Source: Verrucomicrobiota bacterium (GTDB lineage Bacteria; Verrucomicrobiota; Verrucomicrobiia; Limisphaerales; JACRJZ01). From it: 64,000 nt of DNA. Under the pieces are notes generated by a model. That model had not been told where the DNA came from. It saw only the letters and a list, made by a program, of their open reading frames with translations, and did not search any database. Each line of letters begins with the position of its first letter. Position 1 is the stretch's first letter. The translations under genes and the position numbers were made by a program. Below are positions 1 through 9,321 of the stretch, piece by piece. The stretch is taken from NCBI GenBank assembly GCA_016219875.1, contig JACRJZ010000014.1:1-64000 (forward strand). Reading direction: 5' to 3'.

Positions 1-41
1 GGGCCACGGCGTAGAAGCGATGCGCGTGAATGGCCCTCGGA

Positions 42-141
42 GAGCCGGATGCGGGAAAACCGCCTGTCCGGTTCGATGAGGGGCGGAGCCAGACGGTCAT
101 TGGCCGCGTGCCTTTCAACCCGTCGGCTCCGCCTACTCTAC
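42..141 (+). ncRNA. 3' end of a group II intron (domains V and VI), partial
   Basis: Positions 42-74 fold as a typical group II domain V: GAGCCGGA pairs with TCCGGTTC, a two-base bulge follows, and a GCGG/CCGC stem is closed by a GAAAA loop. Positions 82-133 form a long domain VI-like hairpin: GGCGGAGCC (82-90) pairs with GGCTCCGCC (125-133), and GACGG (92-96) with CCGTC (120-124). The 3' boundary lies in TACTCTAC at 134-141, matching the usual 3'-AY end. The rest of the intron, including any reverse transcriptase, lies left of the window. It is a self-splicing retroelement by family; activity cannot be judged from this piece. Confidence 0.75.
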
Positions 142-146
142 GAAAC

Positions 147-3059
147 TCAACTCCGCGTCACTTGCAGCCCGGTGCCGGAGAGGCTGAAATCCACAAACCG
201 CGCACGGTCGTTCGGAGGATCAGTCGTCAGCACCTGCCGTATCCGCGAGGCGGCTGCGTCGTCTTTGGCGAAGAGCAGCAGGTAGCCGCCGCCGCCCGCG
301 CCCAGCAGTTTTGTCGCGGCTAGATGATCGGCGATGCGGTCCAGGATCGCCTGCACTTCGGGCGGGTTCGTGCCGGCGTCCAGTTCTTGGTTCAATTGCC
401 AGCTTCGGCGAATGCAGGCGACTAGTTCTTCGGCGTCGCACGTCTGGACCGCTTCGGAGGCACGGTCGGCGTTGGCGCCGATCTCTCCGATGATGCGAAG
501 GTGTTCCGGGGAATTGAGGAAGATGCCGCGCACGATTTCCGCCAGGATGTTTTTGGCCAGGCGCGTGAGGCCGGTGTAGTAAAGCAGAATGCTTTTGTTG
601 GCCCGGTCGCGCTCGAAGAGATGCTCCGGCAGCCAGCGCAGGGTCGGCTTCTGCGACAGCCCGGGGGCGGTTTCGATCAACTTGATCCCGCGGAAAATCG
701 CGCCCGCCTGGTCCTGCCAGCCCCCGCCGGTCGTGAGCATCTGCTCCATCGCCAGCGTGCGGCTGAAGAGGACATTGCCGTTCCAGTTCAAGCCGCACAG
801 ATCGCCCAACGTCGCCAGCAGCGTAGCGGCGAGGATGCTGCTGGTGCCCAGGCCGGAGCCTTTCGGCACGGCGCAGAGCATCGAGACTTCGATCCCGCCG
901 CCGAAGGCGCGCAGTTGCTCCTCCAGCGTGGCAAAGCCTCCCTGCGCATGGAAGCGAGGCAGAAAGCCCGCCAGCGCGAACGCCGCCTTGGCCAGACCGA
1001 ACTCGCTCCCCGGCTGCGCATACGTGTCGATCTCCTCGTAGGTCCGCAGGCGTTGCTCGACGCCGAGGTCGATGGAGCGCATCACCAGTTCTGGCCGCTC
1101 GCACAACTTGGCAAAGACCTGAATGGGCGGCTGGCCATTCAGGTCCACGGCCACGTTCAACACACGGCCGCCCTGTTCGAGGCAATACGGGGGCGTGTCG
1201 GTCCAGCCGCCGGCCAAGTCGAAGCGCACGGGGCTGCGTCCCCAGACGATCTGGTCCGGCAGCGCGGAGCGTTGCGGCAACGCGGGCGAAAGCTGGGCTT
1301 CGCGGACGATCGTTTCCCGCAGGATGGCGAAGCTGCGCGCCTCGTGCGCCTGCCAGTCCGCCTCGCCCCGCTCGCGCAAGACCGCGGCGCGGAACATTTC
1401 GTCATGGACTCGTTGCAGCGGCTCCAGGTCCAAGCTGGTGTCCCTCTCCGGGAGCGGCTGGCCCGTGCGTGCCAGCGACCGCGCGGTGGACGCGAGATCG
1501 AGTTTGTGAAAAACACTGAAGCGGGCGTTCCGCATCATCGGCAGGATGCAGGCGTCGCGGTGGGCGGCGCGGTTTTGGTAGAGCCGGTTCAGATTGATCT
1601 CGCTTTGAATCTGAGCCGCCGAGAGCCGGCGCGAATTCAGCCAAAGCTGGGCGAACTCAGTTCGGCTGGCTGGCTGCGCGGCAAAGAGCCATTCCAGATA
1701 GCGAGGCTCGAGTTGCGCCGGGGACAACACAGGAAACAGTGCCGCCTGCTGGATGTCCGACGAAGCGTCGAACCGGGCCTGCGCCAACGTGAGGCCGCGC
1801 GCGCGGAACCACTCCGCAATTGGACGCCCGAACCAAGTCGTCTTGTCCGCGTCCAGCGTGCCGCTGAACGAATCCTGGAAGCCGTAGGCCCGCGCGCAGA
1901 AGTCGTGTTCGCCCACCGGCGCGAAATCCAGGCACACGCCCGCTTCGAGGTGGAGGTCCCAGCGGTTGTCGGGGATGCCGGTGAGGACGTGGCCGCTGAC
2001 CAGTTCCCACGAGGCTGGCACGACGCTGTTCTCGATCCAGAGCGAGTGGTTTTCCTCCAGCCGCAGTGGCACGCCAAACCGCGCGTTGATGACGTGCTGG
2101 CTCGGCAGACGCCGCGCGCCCACCAGGCCCAGCTTGGCCGCGTCCAGTTCCGCGTTCTGCAATTCCGACATCGACTCGATCATCTGCCGGCTGGTGCCGA
2201 AGTGGTAGAACTCGGAATCGGGCAACGGCACCACGGCGCAAGTCAGCGCGTTCACCGCGGCATCCTTCATCTGCGGACGGCGCCCCAAACCCAGGCCGAA
2301 CTGCGCGTAGAGTTCGTACGGCTCCGGCTGGCCGCGGGTGAAAACCTGCCGCGCCGCGTCCCAGCCGCATCGCTCCATCAAAACGCGCACCGCCCGCCCG
2401 CTGAAGAGCCACATGCCCGTATCGACCAAGGCCAGATAATCGCCCGCCAGTTCGCGGATGCGATCCGGCGAGGGCTTTTGCAGGAAGAACGCGACGTCGT
2501 TCGGCTGATGGCGCGGCGCGAAGAACACGCCGAAGTCCTTGGCCTTCTCCGCCGGCACCCACATGCCGAGGCCGAGCACATCGACCTCGGGGAACCGCGG
2601 CAGTTTACGGCCGAAGCGGAGCACCACGTCGCCGCTGGCGACCATCGCCACAATGCCCTCCGGCGCTTGTTCGAGCACGCGCTGGTAATCGGGAAGCTGG
2701 AGATCGAGGAGCTTCTGATCCAGCCGCTGTCCGCGCGCCCAGCGGAGGACGGGCATCGGCATCAGGATCTTGCCCTCAGGCGCGTAGGCGGGGAGCCGGC
2801 GGCTTTGGCCTCCGCCGTGAATGATGAGCTTGCGGCTGGAGCGGAGCCAGGAATCGAAGTCCTGCCCTTCCGCCGTGGCGTGCCAGGCTTCAGCGAGGAG
2901 ATGGGCCGTGCCGCCGCCCGAGCCGAGTTTGCTGCCAGCGGGATCACTCGTCGCGAACCAAGCCGGCCGCCGGCGCTCCTCCAACTCCTCGAACGCCGCC
3001 GCCATGCGGGGTGGCAGCGAGAGGAGAAACTGCATTGGCTGGATGGGCTTGTTCGTCAT
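147..3059 (-). CDS. fkp: Bifunctional fucokinase / fucose-1-phosphate guanylyltransferase
   Basis: 970 aa, close to the length of Bacteroides Fkp. The salvage enzyme phosphorylates L-fucose and then makes GDP-fucose for surface glycans. The N-terminal guanylyltransferase half has a GGQSRRLPAYAPEGK nucleotide-binding signature near residue 80. The C-terminal GHMP kinase half has motif 1 (FDLAGGWTDTPP, about 612), motif 2 (PKGSGLGTSS, about 731) and motif 3 (LGAGGGG, about 918). Both active sites look intact. It ends a few bases from the intron 3' end and lies 9 nt downstream of the ligase-like gene, so the two are probably cotranscribed for surface polysaccharide synthesis. Confidence 0.93.
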   Translation of the reverse strand: MTNKPIQPMQFLLSLPPRMAAAFEELEERRRPAWFATSDPAGSKLGSGGGTAHLLAEAWHATAEGQDFDSWLRSSRKLIIHGGGQSRRLPAYAPEGKILMPMPVLRWARGQRLDQKLLDLQLPDYQRVLEQAPEGIVAMVASGDVVLRFGRKLPRFPEVDVLGLGMWVPAEKAKDFGVFFAPRHQPNDVAFFLQKPSPDRIRELAGDYLALVDTGMWLFSGRAVRVLMERCGWDAARQVFTRGQPEPYELYAQFGLGLGRRPQMKDAAVNALTCAVVPLPDSEFYHFGTSRQMIESMSELQNAELDAAKLGLVGARRLPSQHVINARFGVPLRLEENHSLWIENSVVPASWELVSGHVLTGIPDNRWDLHLEAGVCLDFAPVGEHDFCARAYGFQDSFSGTLDADKTTWFGRPIAEWFRARGLTLAQARFDASSDIQQAALFPVLSPAQLEPRYLEWLFAAQPASRTEFAQLWLNSRRLSAAQIQSEINLNRLYQNRAAHRDACILPMMRNARFSVFHKLDLASTARSLARTGQPLPERDTSLDLEPLQRVHDEMFRAAVLRERGEADWQAHEARSFAILRETIVREAQLSPALPQRSALPDQIVWGRSPVRFDLAGGWTDTPPYCLEQGGRVLNVAVDLNGQPPIQVFAKLCERPELVMRSIDLGVEQRLRTYEEIDTYAQPGSEFGLAKAAFALAGFLPRFHAQGGFATLEEQLRAFGGGIEVSMLCAVPKGSGLGTSSILAATLLATLGDLCGLNWNGNVLFSRTLAMEQMLTTGGGWQDQAGAIFRGIKLIETAPGLSQKPTLRWLPEHLFERDRANKSILLYYTGLTRLAKNILAEIVRGIFLNSPEHLRIIGEIGANADRASEAVQTCDAEELVACIRRSWQLNQELDAGTNPPEVQAILDRIADHLAATKLLGAGGGGYLLLFAKDDAAASRIRQVLTTDPPNDRARFVDFSLSGTGLQVTRS

Positions 3060-3068
3060 GGGAGTTGG

Positions 3069-4637
3069 TCAGGCGCGGGATACACTCGAGAGGATGGCGC
3101 AATGGACGATGAAGAGGAACACAATGGAGTAAATCTGGAAGGGGAAATCCACCGCGCCGAAAGCCAGACAACCTCCCACCGCGAGCCACACGAACATCGC
3201 GAACACCCGATGCACCCGAATCCCGCCACGGTAATAACAGCGGACCAGCACCGCCAGCAGCGCTGCCGCGATCATGGCCAGCCCCACCGCGCCGAAGGTG
3301 ATCATCATCTCCAGCCAGTCGTTGTGCAGTTGCGCGGGCCAGTAGTTGTCCACCGAGCCGCGGTACATTTGATAGAGCGACTCGAACGTGCCGGGTCCAG
3401 TCCCAAGGACCGGATAGTCGCGGATCATTTGCAGCGCCAGCTTCCACATTTCTCCGCGGCCCACTTCGAAATCCATTCCCGTCTTCTGGAACCGTTTGGC
3501 CAACTCTTCCCACCCGATGTACCAGCCCAGGGCCGCGATGACCGCCAGGAACGCCAGCACGCCGAGTTTCACCTTCCAGCCGCTTTCGCGGGGCAGGAAC
3601 GCCAGCGTCAGCAGGGCGATCACCAGTCCGGCCACGCCCACCACGGCCCCGGCCCGGCTCAGCGAAATCAAAGGGCAGGCCGCCATCAGCATCGTGCAGG
3701 GCAGCAGCAGATGGTAGGTCGCGCGGGCGCGGCGTTCATGCTGCGCGGCTTGGTGACGCACCCACCAGAACCCGAGGGCCACCGGCCAGACCAGCGTGAA
3801 GTACTGGGCCGCGTTACTCCGGTAAGCATAGGGACCAAACTGCGCGTCCGCCGTCTTGTTGATGCCTGGCTCGACCAGCCACAGCAGTTTGCTGGTGCCA
3901 CTGGTGCGTTGCAGGACTCCCTCCAACGCCAGCACGGCTCCGTTTAGGCAAAGCACCCAGAGCAAACGCTGCAGCCGCGGCGGCAGAATCAAGCCTCGGC
4001 GCCGGGCCGACTTCAGGGCGTCGTCGCGGTTGGCTGACTCCTCCTCCTCGGTCCGGGTGAGCAGCCAGTCCCGCAAGGCCCAGAAACTCATCGCGCAGGC
4101 CAGATAATGCCAGAAGGCCTGCCAGGTGCGGGTCAGGTCATAGCTGTGAGGCAGCCAGTCAATGCACGGGTAGTACTCGAACCGGTAAGCATGAGGCAGC
4201 CAAACCGCCCGCGCATTCACGGCGCTGACCACGCAGTACGCGAGCACCAGCACCGTCAGCGCGGCCAAGATTTTCGTGAACGTCCCGGCGGAGCGGCTGG
4301 GGCGCGGGTCGTCCTCGTCCGCGAGCGCCATCCCCCAACGGAGCGGCTGCCAGTCGGTCATCAGCCGGAGGCTCCACTTGGCGGCGAGCAAGGCGCCCAA
4401 AGCGTAACCGCAGGCATCCATCACGTTCATCGACCACTCCTGCGTGGCGCCGAAGGCCCACGGGCTGAAGACGATCATGAAGTAGAGCAGCGCCTCCGTC
4501 AGGCCATCGAACAATTGGTGCGGCCAGGGACACTCCATCGAGAACACGGGGCGCGGATCCCCCGGTCCTTTCAACGAGCCAGCTTCCAGCTCCACTGGAG
4601 GCCGTTCCTTTGCGGGCTGCAATTGTTCTGGTTCCAT
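3069..4637 (-). CDS. O-antigen ligase / polymerase family (Wzy_C-like) membrane protein
   Basis: 522 aa with many hydrophobic segments and a long periplasmic loop. A conserved HNDWLEMM motif near residue 436 is typical of Wzy_C/WaaL-type proteins that polymerise or transfer undecaprenyl-linked glycans in the inner membrane. The N-terminal 30 residues are polar and cytoplasmic-looking. It is transcribed just ahead of fkp (9 nt gap), which supports a role in fucose-containing surface polysaccharide. Sequence alone does not separate ligase from polymerase, nor a protein O-oligosaccharyltransferase. Confidence 0.8.
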   Translation of the reverse strand: MEPEQLQPAKERPPVELEAGSLKGPGDPRPVFSMECPWPHQLFDGLTEALLYFMIVFSPWAFGATQEWSMNVMDACGYALGALLAAKWSLRLMTDWQPLRWGMALADEDDPRPSRSAGTFTKILAALTVLVLAYCVVSAVNARAVWLPHAYRFEYYPCIDWLPHSYDLTRTWQAFWHYLACAMSFWALRDWLLTRTEEEESANRDDALKSARRRGLILPPRLQRLLWVLCLNGAVLALEGVLQRTSGTSKLLWLVEPGINKTADAQFGPYAYRSNAAQYFTLVWPVALGFWWVRHQAAQHERRARATYHLLLPCTMLMAACPLISLSRAGAVVGVAGLVIALLTLAFLPRESGWKVKLGVLAFLAVIAALGWYIGWEELAKRFQKTGMDFEVGRGEMWKLALQMIRDYPVLGTGPGTFESLYQMYRGSVDNYWPAQLHNDWLEMMITFGAVGLAMIAAALLAVLVRCYYRGGIRVHRVFAMFVWLAVGGCLAFGAVDFPFQIYSIVFLFIVHCAILSSVSRA

Positions 4638-4835
4638 CAGTGGACTCGATCAAGGCGCGGCCAGGCGCCATCCGAACGCAGTGGTCCCGCCGTCCGGGAA
4701 CCGACCGCTGAAGTCGCTCTCGCCCTCAGCCATGCCCGCGACCGTAGCCAAACCTTCCGGTTCTCTCCAACACAATCCTCGGGAAAAATGCCGGAGCGGC
4801 ATCACGGCGGAATCAGGACGTTCGGCGCGGCCAGC

Positions 4836-5429
4836 CTACTTCAATTCGCGGACCCGGATGTTTCGGAAATCAAAGGCCTTCTCCTCCGCCTGGAAACCGA
4901 TGAAGCCCTTGTCGCGGTCGAGTTCGCTGTATTCCCAGGCCTTTTCGCCCTCGACGAAGCACGTGACCTTCTTGCCTTTCACTTCGAGCCGCAGCTTGAC
5001 CCACTGGTTCAGCGGTTTCTTCTCCGTCTCGGACGGCACGATGGCCTTGTAGCCTTTGACGAGGCCACACAGGCGGTCGTAACGGAGGTTCACCTGCCAG
5101 CCGCCGTCGGGCCAGGGCTTGCCGTCTTTGCCGCTGCGGATGAAGACCCCGCTGTCGTACTGGTTCACCAGCGCCCGCCATTCGAGTTCGAGGACGAAGT
5201 CGCCGTATTCCTTCTCCGTGCGCAGCCAGCCCATGCCACGGACCAGTTGGAGATGGCCCTCCTTGACCTCGAACTTCACGTCATGCACCGGCACCCAGCC
5301 GGCCAAGTCTTTGCCGTTGAACAGCGGCTCCCACGGGCCGTCCTGGTCGGCGGCGGCGAGGAAGGAGGTCTGGGCGAGAACAAAACCACCGAGCAACACG
5401 CTGCGGAGGATGCGAATCATGGTTTTCAT
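4836..5429 (-). CDS. Secreted DUF1080 (3-keto-disaccharide hydrolase-like) protein
   Basis: 197 aa. An N-terminal signal peptide (about residues 1-26, ending SFLAAAD) is followed by the LFNGKDLAGW motif that opens DUF1080 domains, a beta-sandwich fold related to glycoside-binding and 3-keto-glycoside hydrolase proteins. Later strands carry the family's GVFIRSG and FIGFQAE-type motifs. The protein is probably periplasmic or extracellular and acts on sugars, as in the many paralogues of Verrucomicrobia and Planctomycetes. It stands alone, separated by about 200 nt from its neighbour. The exact substrate is unknown. Confidence 0.85.
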   Translation of the reverse strand: MKTMIRILRSVLLGGFVLAQTSFLAAADQDGPWEPLFNGKDLAGWVPVHDVKFEVKEGHLQLVRGMGWLRTEKEYGDFVLELEWRALVNQYDSGVFIRSGKDGKPWPDGGWQVNLRYDRLCGLVKGYKAIVPSETEKKPLNQWVKLRLEVKGKKVTCFVEGEKAWEYSELDRDKGFIGFQAEEKAFDFRNIRVRELK

Positions 5430-5872
5430 GCGGGCGGAATTCTTGCCGCCAATCCTGCTGCGGCGTCAAGCGCGCACGGGCCGATGGCGTGGCGGATCGT
5501 TCAACCGAAACGGAGCAGTTGGAGTGGGCCACAGATGTCACCGATGACACAGAGGGAAAGAGCTAAAGAGGCTAAACCAGTCCTCGGAAGCAGACTTCGC
5601 GGGTGAACGGCCTGGCTTTGCCTAAACCCGTTCGGGTCTGTGCCATCTGTGCTATCGGTGGCTCCCAACTGCCGATTTTAGGTTTAACCGAACGACCGAG
5701 GCGGAAAAGGGTGCCGTTATCGCACCGCCACTGCGGACCCTGCCGCCACCGCCATCCCGGCGCGGCTTGCCTGTCGCGAGCGACCAAAACCTTGGCTCAT
5801 CGCATTGTCAACGGCTTCTGAAAACTGTGCGGTCGCGTTGACGGGCCGTCCGCCTGTGTTACGTTCGCCGCG
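5430..5872. other. Intergenic stretch without recognisable gene
   Basis: About 440 bases between the DUF1080 gene (leftward) and the PilZ-like gene (rightward). I see no convincing open frame, RNA gene or long hairpin. The divergent promoters of the two flanking genes should lie here, but no clear -35/-10 pair stands out. Confidence 0.5.
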
Positions 5873-6199
5873 ATGAGTGCTCGAACATTGAGTAAGTCCG
5901 CGACGCTTCAACCGCTCCCTGTTGAATCTGGCTCGAAGGTTCTGCCGCTGCCGGCGGGGTTTTTCCATATTCGCAAGAACGGCATTGAGTTTCAGTCGTC
6001 CACCCCGATCCTGGAATGGACCGAAATGACCGTGGAGTTGGAAACCTCCGCCACGGGCAAGAAGGTCCGTTGCACCGGAGTCGTGGTTTCCTGCAACGGC
6101 AACCGCCACAGTGGGTATCAAGTGGCCATGCTGTTTACGGACCTCTCCAAGCAGAGCCAAGCCAGGTTGAACGACCTCGCCTTCGCTTCGCTGGGGTAG
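5873..6199 (+). CDS. PilZ-like domain protein
   Basis: 108 aa, soluble, one small domain. The order of elements (short N-terminal strands, then RCTGVVVSCNGN..GYQVAMLFTDLS) resembles PilZ domains, which often bind cyclic-di-GMP. The N-terminal RxxxR half of the c-di-GMP motif is not obvious, so nucleotide binding is uncertain and it may be a degenerate PilZ adaptor. The ATG at 5873 gives the whole domain. It stands alone; the next gene on the strand is about 360 nt downstream beyond a repeat. Confidence 0.6.
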   Translation: MSARTLSKSATLQPLPVESGSKVLPLPAGFFHIRKNGIEFQSSTPILEWTEMTVELETSATGKKVRCTGVVVSCNGNRHSGYQVAMLFTDLSKQSQARLNDLAFASLG

Positions 6200-6379
6200 C
6201 AGCCTGCCGGTGCCGTGCGGCGCCCCAGCGGCCTTGAAGGGAAGTCCAGAAGTCGGCGCCAGCATTGACAGGTTTCACAAGTCCAACCTCCGCCTCGGGT
6301 GCGAAGGTTGGACTTCTCGTTTTGACTTCCGACGGAACGATCCCGCCCTTCTCACCACTAGGACCAAGGACCGACAGGG

Positions 6380-6453
6380 CGTAGCGGCCGTCTCGGCAGA
6401 GCGCCGCGTTGTTTGGCTTCAGCCGCACGGCGCTCTGCCGAGACGCCGCTACG
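6380..6453. repeat. Dispersed hairpin repeat family 1, copy 1
   Basis: A 74-bp inverted repeat: CGTAGCGGCCGTCTCGGCAG at the left is answered by its near-perfect complement ending CGCCGCTACG at the right, around a loop of about 20 nt. A second copy sits inside glnE at 23361-23435 with almost identical arms. Shortly downstream (6491-6507) is a run of eight T followed by nine G. Confidence 0.85.
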
Positions 6454-6560
6454 AAAGTTGTGAGACAAGCAGGCGGGAAGGGAGGCCCCGTTTTTTTTGG
6501 GGGGGGGAACGCTGCTTCGGATTTGTCCCCGCGGAGGCGCATCCCTACCTTGCCTTGACC

Positions 6561-7553
6561 ATGTTTGACGAATGCGTCATCCGGAACACGCGGTTCGCCC
6601 CGGCTCGGTTCTGCGCGCCGCTGGCGGGCTACACCCACAGCGCGTTCCGCCGGCTCCTGACCGAGTTCGGCGGCTGCGGCGCGGTGTGGACGGAAATGCT
6701 CGCCGCGAAGCAAATCCTCCGCGAGAGCTTCGCGGCATCGCCCTACCTGCGCCGAGGTGCAGCCGAGAGCCGGCTCGTCTTTCAACTCATGGTTCGTGAA
6801 GGCGACCCGCTGGATCGAATCCTGGGCCGCTTGGGCGAGCATGGTGTGGAGGCCGTGGATCTCAACCTCGCTTGCGATGCCATGACCATCCGCGCCCAAC
6901 AAGCCGGCAGCGCGTTGTTCGAGAACCTGTCCGCTCTGCGCGCGGTGGTGGGCCAGGCGCGACGCCACTGGCCCGGACTGCTCACGGCCAAAATCCGCCT
7001 GGGCAGCCGCCGCGCCGATTGGCAGGCCAGCTTTGGCGAGCGGCTTCGTCTGCTGGAGGAGAACGGCGTGGACGCCGTCACGCTGCATCCGCGCTTCTTC
7101 GAGGACAAGTTCCGCCGTTGTGCGCGGCATGAGTTGCTCCCGTGGGCGGCTTCTTTGACGCGCCTGCCACTGATCGCCAACGGCGATTTCACCGGGCCTG
7201 ACTCCGTCCGGGCGCAGGCCGAACATCTCCGTCCCGCCTGCGCGGTGATGATTGGCCGCATGGCTATCGCACGTCCCTGGCTCTTTTCCGCATGGGACGG
7301 CCCCGTGAACGTGGACCACGCGGTAGTCTGGCAGCGGATGTTCGACAACATTGTCGAGGACTTCCCACCTGCCGTCGCGCTGCGGCGCGTGCAGATGTTC
7401 ACGAAGTACTTCGCGGCCAACTTCGCTTTCGGCCACCAGTTTTACGTGGCGGTTTCAAATGCGCCGTCCCTCGGGGAAGCCCAGCGTCAGGCCGAGGATT
7501 TCTTCTCCCGTTCTCCGGCCACGCTCGCGCAGCCCACGGTCGCCGGGCTGTGA
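6561..7553 (+). CDS. tRNA-dihydrouridine synthase family flavoprotein
   Basis: 330 aa TIM-barrel flavoenzyme of the Dus family, which reduces uridines in the tRNA D-loop with FMN and NADPH. It starts with the expected CAPLAGYTHSAFR segment and has LVFQLMV, a DLNLACD segment in the place of the family's INxGCP (the Cys is kept), AGSALFENL, TAKIRLG and an IANGDF strand. The frame is open far upstream, but the ATG at 6561 (MFDECVI) is preferred: the earlier part reads through a repeat and a homopolymer run and has no family match. Confidence 0.82.
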   Translation: MFDECVIRNTRFAPARFCAPLAGYTHSAFRRLLTEFGGCGAVWTEMLAAKQILRESFAASPYLRRGAAESRLVFQLMVREGDPLDRILGRLGEHGVEAVDLNLACDAMTIRAQQAGSALFENLSALRAVVGQARRHWPGLLTAKIRLGSRRADWQASFGERLRLLEENGVDAVTLHPRFFEDKFRRCARHELLPWAASLTRLPLIANGDFTGPDSVRAQAEHLRPACAVMIGRMAIARPWLFSAWDGPVNVDHAVVWQRMFDNIVEDFPPAVALRRVQMFTKYFAANFAFGHQFYVAVSNAPSLGEAQRQAEDFFSRSPATLAQPTVAGL

Positions 7554-7581
7554 ACTGTTCGAGCAACGACGGCAGACAAAG

Positions 7582-9159
7582 TCATTTCACCGAGGCCGCG
7601 TGGCGGAGCGCGTGACCGGGCCGCGCGCCGGTGTGCTCGTCGTTCTTCACGACCGCCACGCCGTTCACGAACACATAGGCGAAGCCCGTGGCGAAGTGAT
7701 GGGGATCCTTGTAGCTCGCGTGGTCTTGCACTTTTGCCGGATCGAACACGACGAAGTCGGCCCAGCCTCCCTCGCGCACCAGCCCGCGGTCCTTCAGCCG
7801 GAACGAGGCCGCGGGGAGTGAGGTCATGCGGCGCACGGCGTCTTCAAGGCGGAGCAGCTTCAGTTCCCGAACGTATCGCCCCAGCGCGCGGGCGGAATTG
7901 CCGTAGCCGCGCGGATGAGGCACGCCTTCGCCCAGGCGACGGAGGCCGCTGTCGCAGGCAAACATCGTGTTCGGGTGCTGCGCGAAAACCTGCAGATCGT
8001 CTTCGCTGATCCCGTGAAACACGCCGGTCGCCCCGCCGTGCGATTGGATTTCCAGGATGAGTTCGATCTGGTCGCTCAGCGAGTCAGCGCCGCGCTGCTT
8101 GCGGGCGGCTTCAACGAGGTTGAGGCCGTTGAGGGACGGGTCGCGCTTGTATTGAGCGATGACAGCGTAGGCGTAATCGTCCTGCCCGCGGTTCTGCAAC
8201 CGCTCCTTCATCTCCGCCACGATCCGCGCCTTGGTCGCCGGGTCGGCCAGGTTCTCCTTGAGCCGTCCGCCCTCGCGGTATTTCTCCGGCACCAACTGGC
8301 CGATGCCGGTGCTGGCCGCGGTGTAGAGGTATTGGTCCTGCGTGATGTCCAGCCCCTCGGCCCGCGCACGTTCGATGGCGGCGAGGACTTTGTCCGGCTG
8401 GCCCCAGGCGGACTTGCCGGAGAGTTTGATGTGCGACACCTCCGCGCGGATGCGGGCTTCGCGCGCGATGCGGAAGACTTCCTCCAGCGCGCCGAAAATG
8501 CCCTGTCCCTCGCTCCGCATGTGCGAAGCGTAGATACCGTCGAAGCCCGCCGCGACCTTGGCCAACTCCACGATCTCGTCCGTCTTCGCGAATTCGCCTG
8601 GCAAGTAAATCAGGCCGGTGGACAAGCCGACCGCGCCCGCTTTCATTCCTTGCGCGACCATCGCCTTCATGCGGTCCATTTCCTCCGGCGTCGGCGGGCG
8701 GTCAAACGAGCCGCCCATGGCCTTCTCGCGCACGGACCCGTGCCCGATCAGCGTGGCTACGTTCGGCGACACGTTCGTGGCTTCGATGCGCCGGAAGAAA
8801 CGCGCCACGTCGAGCGTGGAAGAACCGCAGTTGCCGGCGATGACCGTCGTCACGCCCATGCGGACGAAGTTCTCCGCCAGCGGCTGCTCGGCGATGTCGT
8901 CGGCGTGCGTGTGGACGTCGATGAACCCCGGCGCCAGAACGAGGCCTGTCGCGTCGATCTCGGTCGCGGCCGTGCCGGGGACCGTGCCCACAGCCACGAT
9001 GCGGCCTTTGCGCACCGCGACATCGGCGAAGCGGGCGGGATTGCCGGTGCCGTCCACGACGCGCGCGTGGCGTACGATCAAATCGGGTCGCGCGGCTTGG
9101 AGGACTCCCGCCGCCCCCAGCACCAGAACCAACCATCCGCAGAGCAATGTGGTCTTCAC
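7582..9159 (-). CDS. Secreted N-acyl-D-amino-acid deacylase family amidohydrolase
   Basis: 525 aa. A signal peptide (residues 1-22, ending LQAA) precedes an amidohydrolase-superfamily barrel. The first metal-binding motif DVHTHAD lies at about residue 80, followed by ASHMRSEG, SHIKLSG, a HGG segment and a CDSGLRR segment near the C terminus, the order seen in D-aminoacylase/dihydroorotase-like enzymes. The probable reaction is removal of acyl groups from N-acyl-D-amino acids or D-aminoacyl peptides in the periplasm. Convergent with the Dus gene; 28 nt separate them. Confidence 0.88.
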   Translation of the reverse strand: MKTTLLCGWLVLVLGAAGVLQAARPDLIVRHARVVDGTGNPARFADVAVRKGRIVAVGTVPGTAATEIDATGLVLAPGFIDVHTHADDIAEQPLAENFVRMGVTTVIAGNCGSSTLDVARFFRRIEATNVSPNVATLIGHGSVREKAMGGSFDRPPTPEEMDRMKAMVAQGMKAGAVGLSTGLIYLPGEFAKTDEIVELAKVAAGFDGIYASHMRSEGQGIFGALEEVFRIAREARIRAEVSHIKLSGKSAWGQPDKVLAAIERARAEGLDITQDQYLYTAASTGIGQLVPEKYREGGRLKENLADPATKARIVAEMKERLQNRGQDDYAYAVIAQYKRDPSLNGLNLVEAARKQRGADSLSDQIELILEIQSHGGATGVFHGISEDDLQVFAQHPNTMFACDSGLRRLGEGVPHPRGYGNSARALGRYVRELKLLRLEDAVRRMTSLPAASFRLKDRGLVREGGWADFVVFDPAKVQDHASYKDPHHFATGFAYVFVNGVAVVKNDEHTGARPGHALRHAASVK

Positions 9160-9231
9160 GAGGCGGAGGCTAGCACAGGCCGTTGCTGAACTTGAAATGC
9201 GAAATCTCCAAAGGCTCCATGTGAGCCTCTT

Positions 9232-9313
9232 TCAAAACCGTAGCAGCCGACGTGAGGAGGCTCTGTTTCCCTTGAAGTTTGAGCCTCCTCACGTCGGCGG
9301 CTACCGAGTTTTG
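9232..9313. repeat. Dispersed hairpin repeat family 2, copy 1
   Basis: Outer arms TTCAAAAC/GTTTTGAA and inner arms CGTAGCAGCCGACGTGAGGA / TCCTCACGTCGGCGGCTAC enclose a short central segment. It lies between the amidohydrolase and MFS genes. A second copy is inside the MFS gene at 9898-9990. Confidence 0.85.
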
Positions 9314-9321
9314 AAATCGCT

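Noticed and set aside
501..3947. Plus-strand open frame of 1148 codons opposite fkp and the O-antigen ligase-like gene
   Set aside because: It is antisense to two clearly coded genes, rich in Arg, His, Gln and Pro with no family resemblance: a GC-rich shadow frame.
6135..7436. Minus-strand frame opposite the Dus gene
   Set aside because: Shadow of the Dus coding sequence, also reading through the T8-G9 run.
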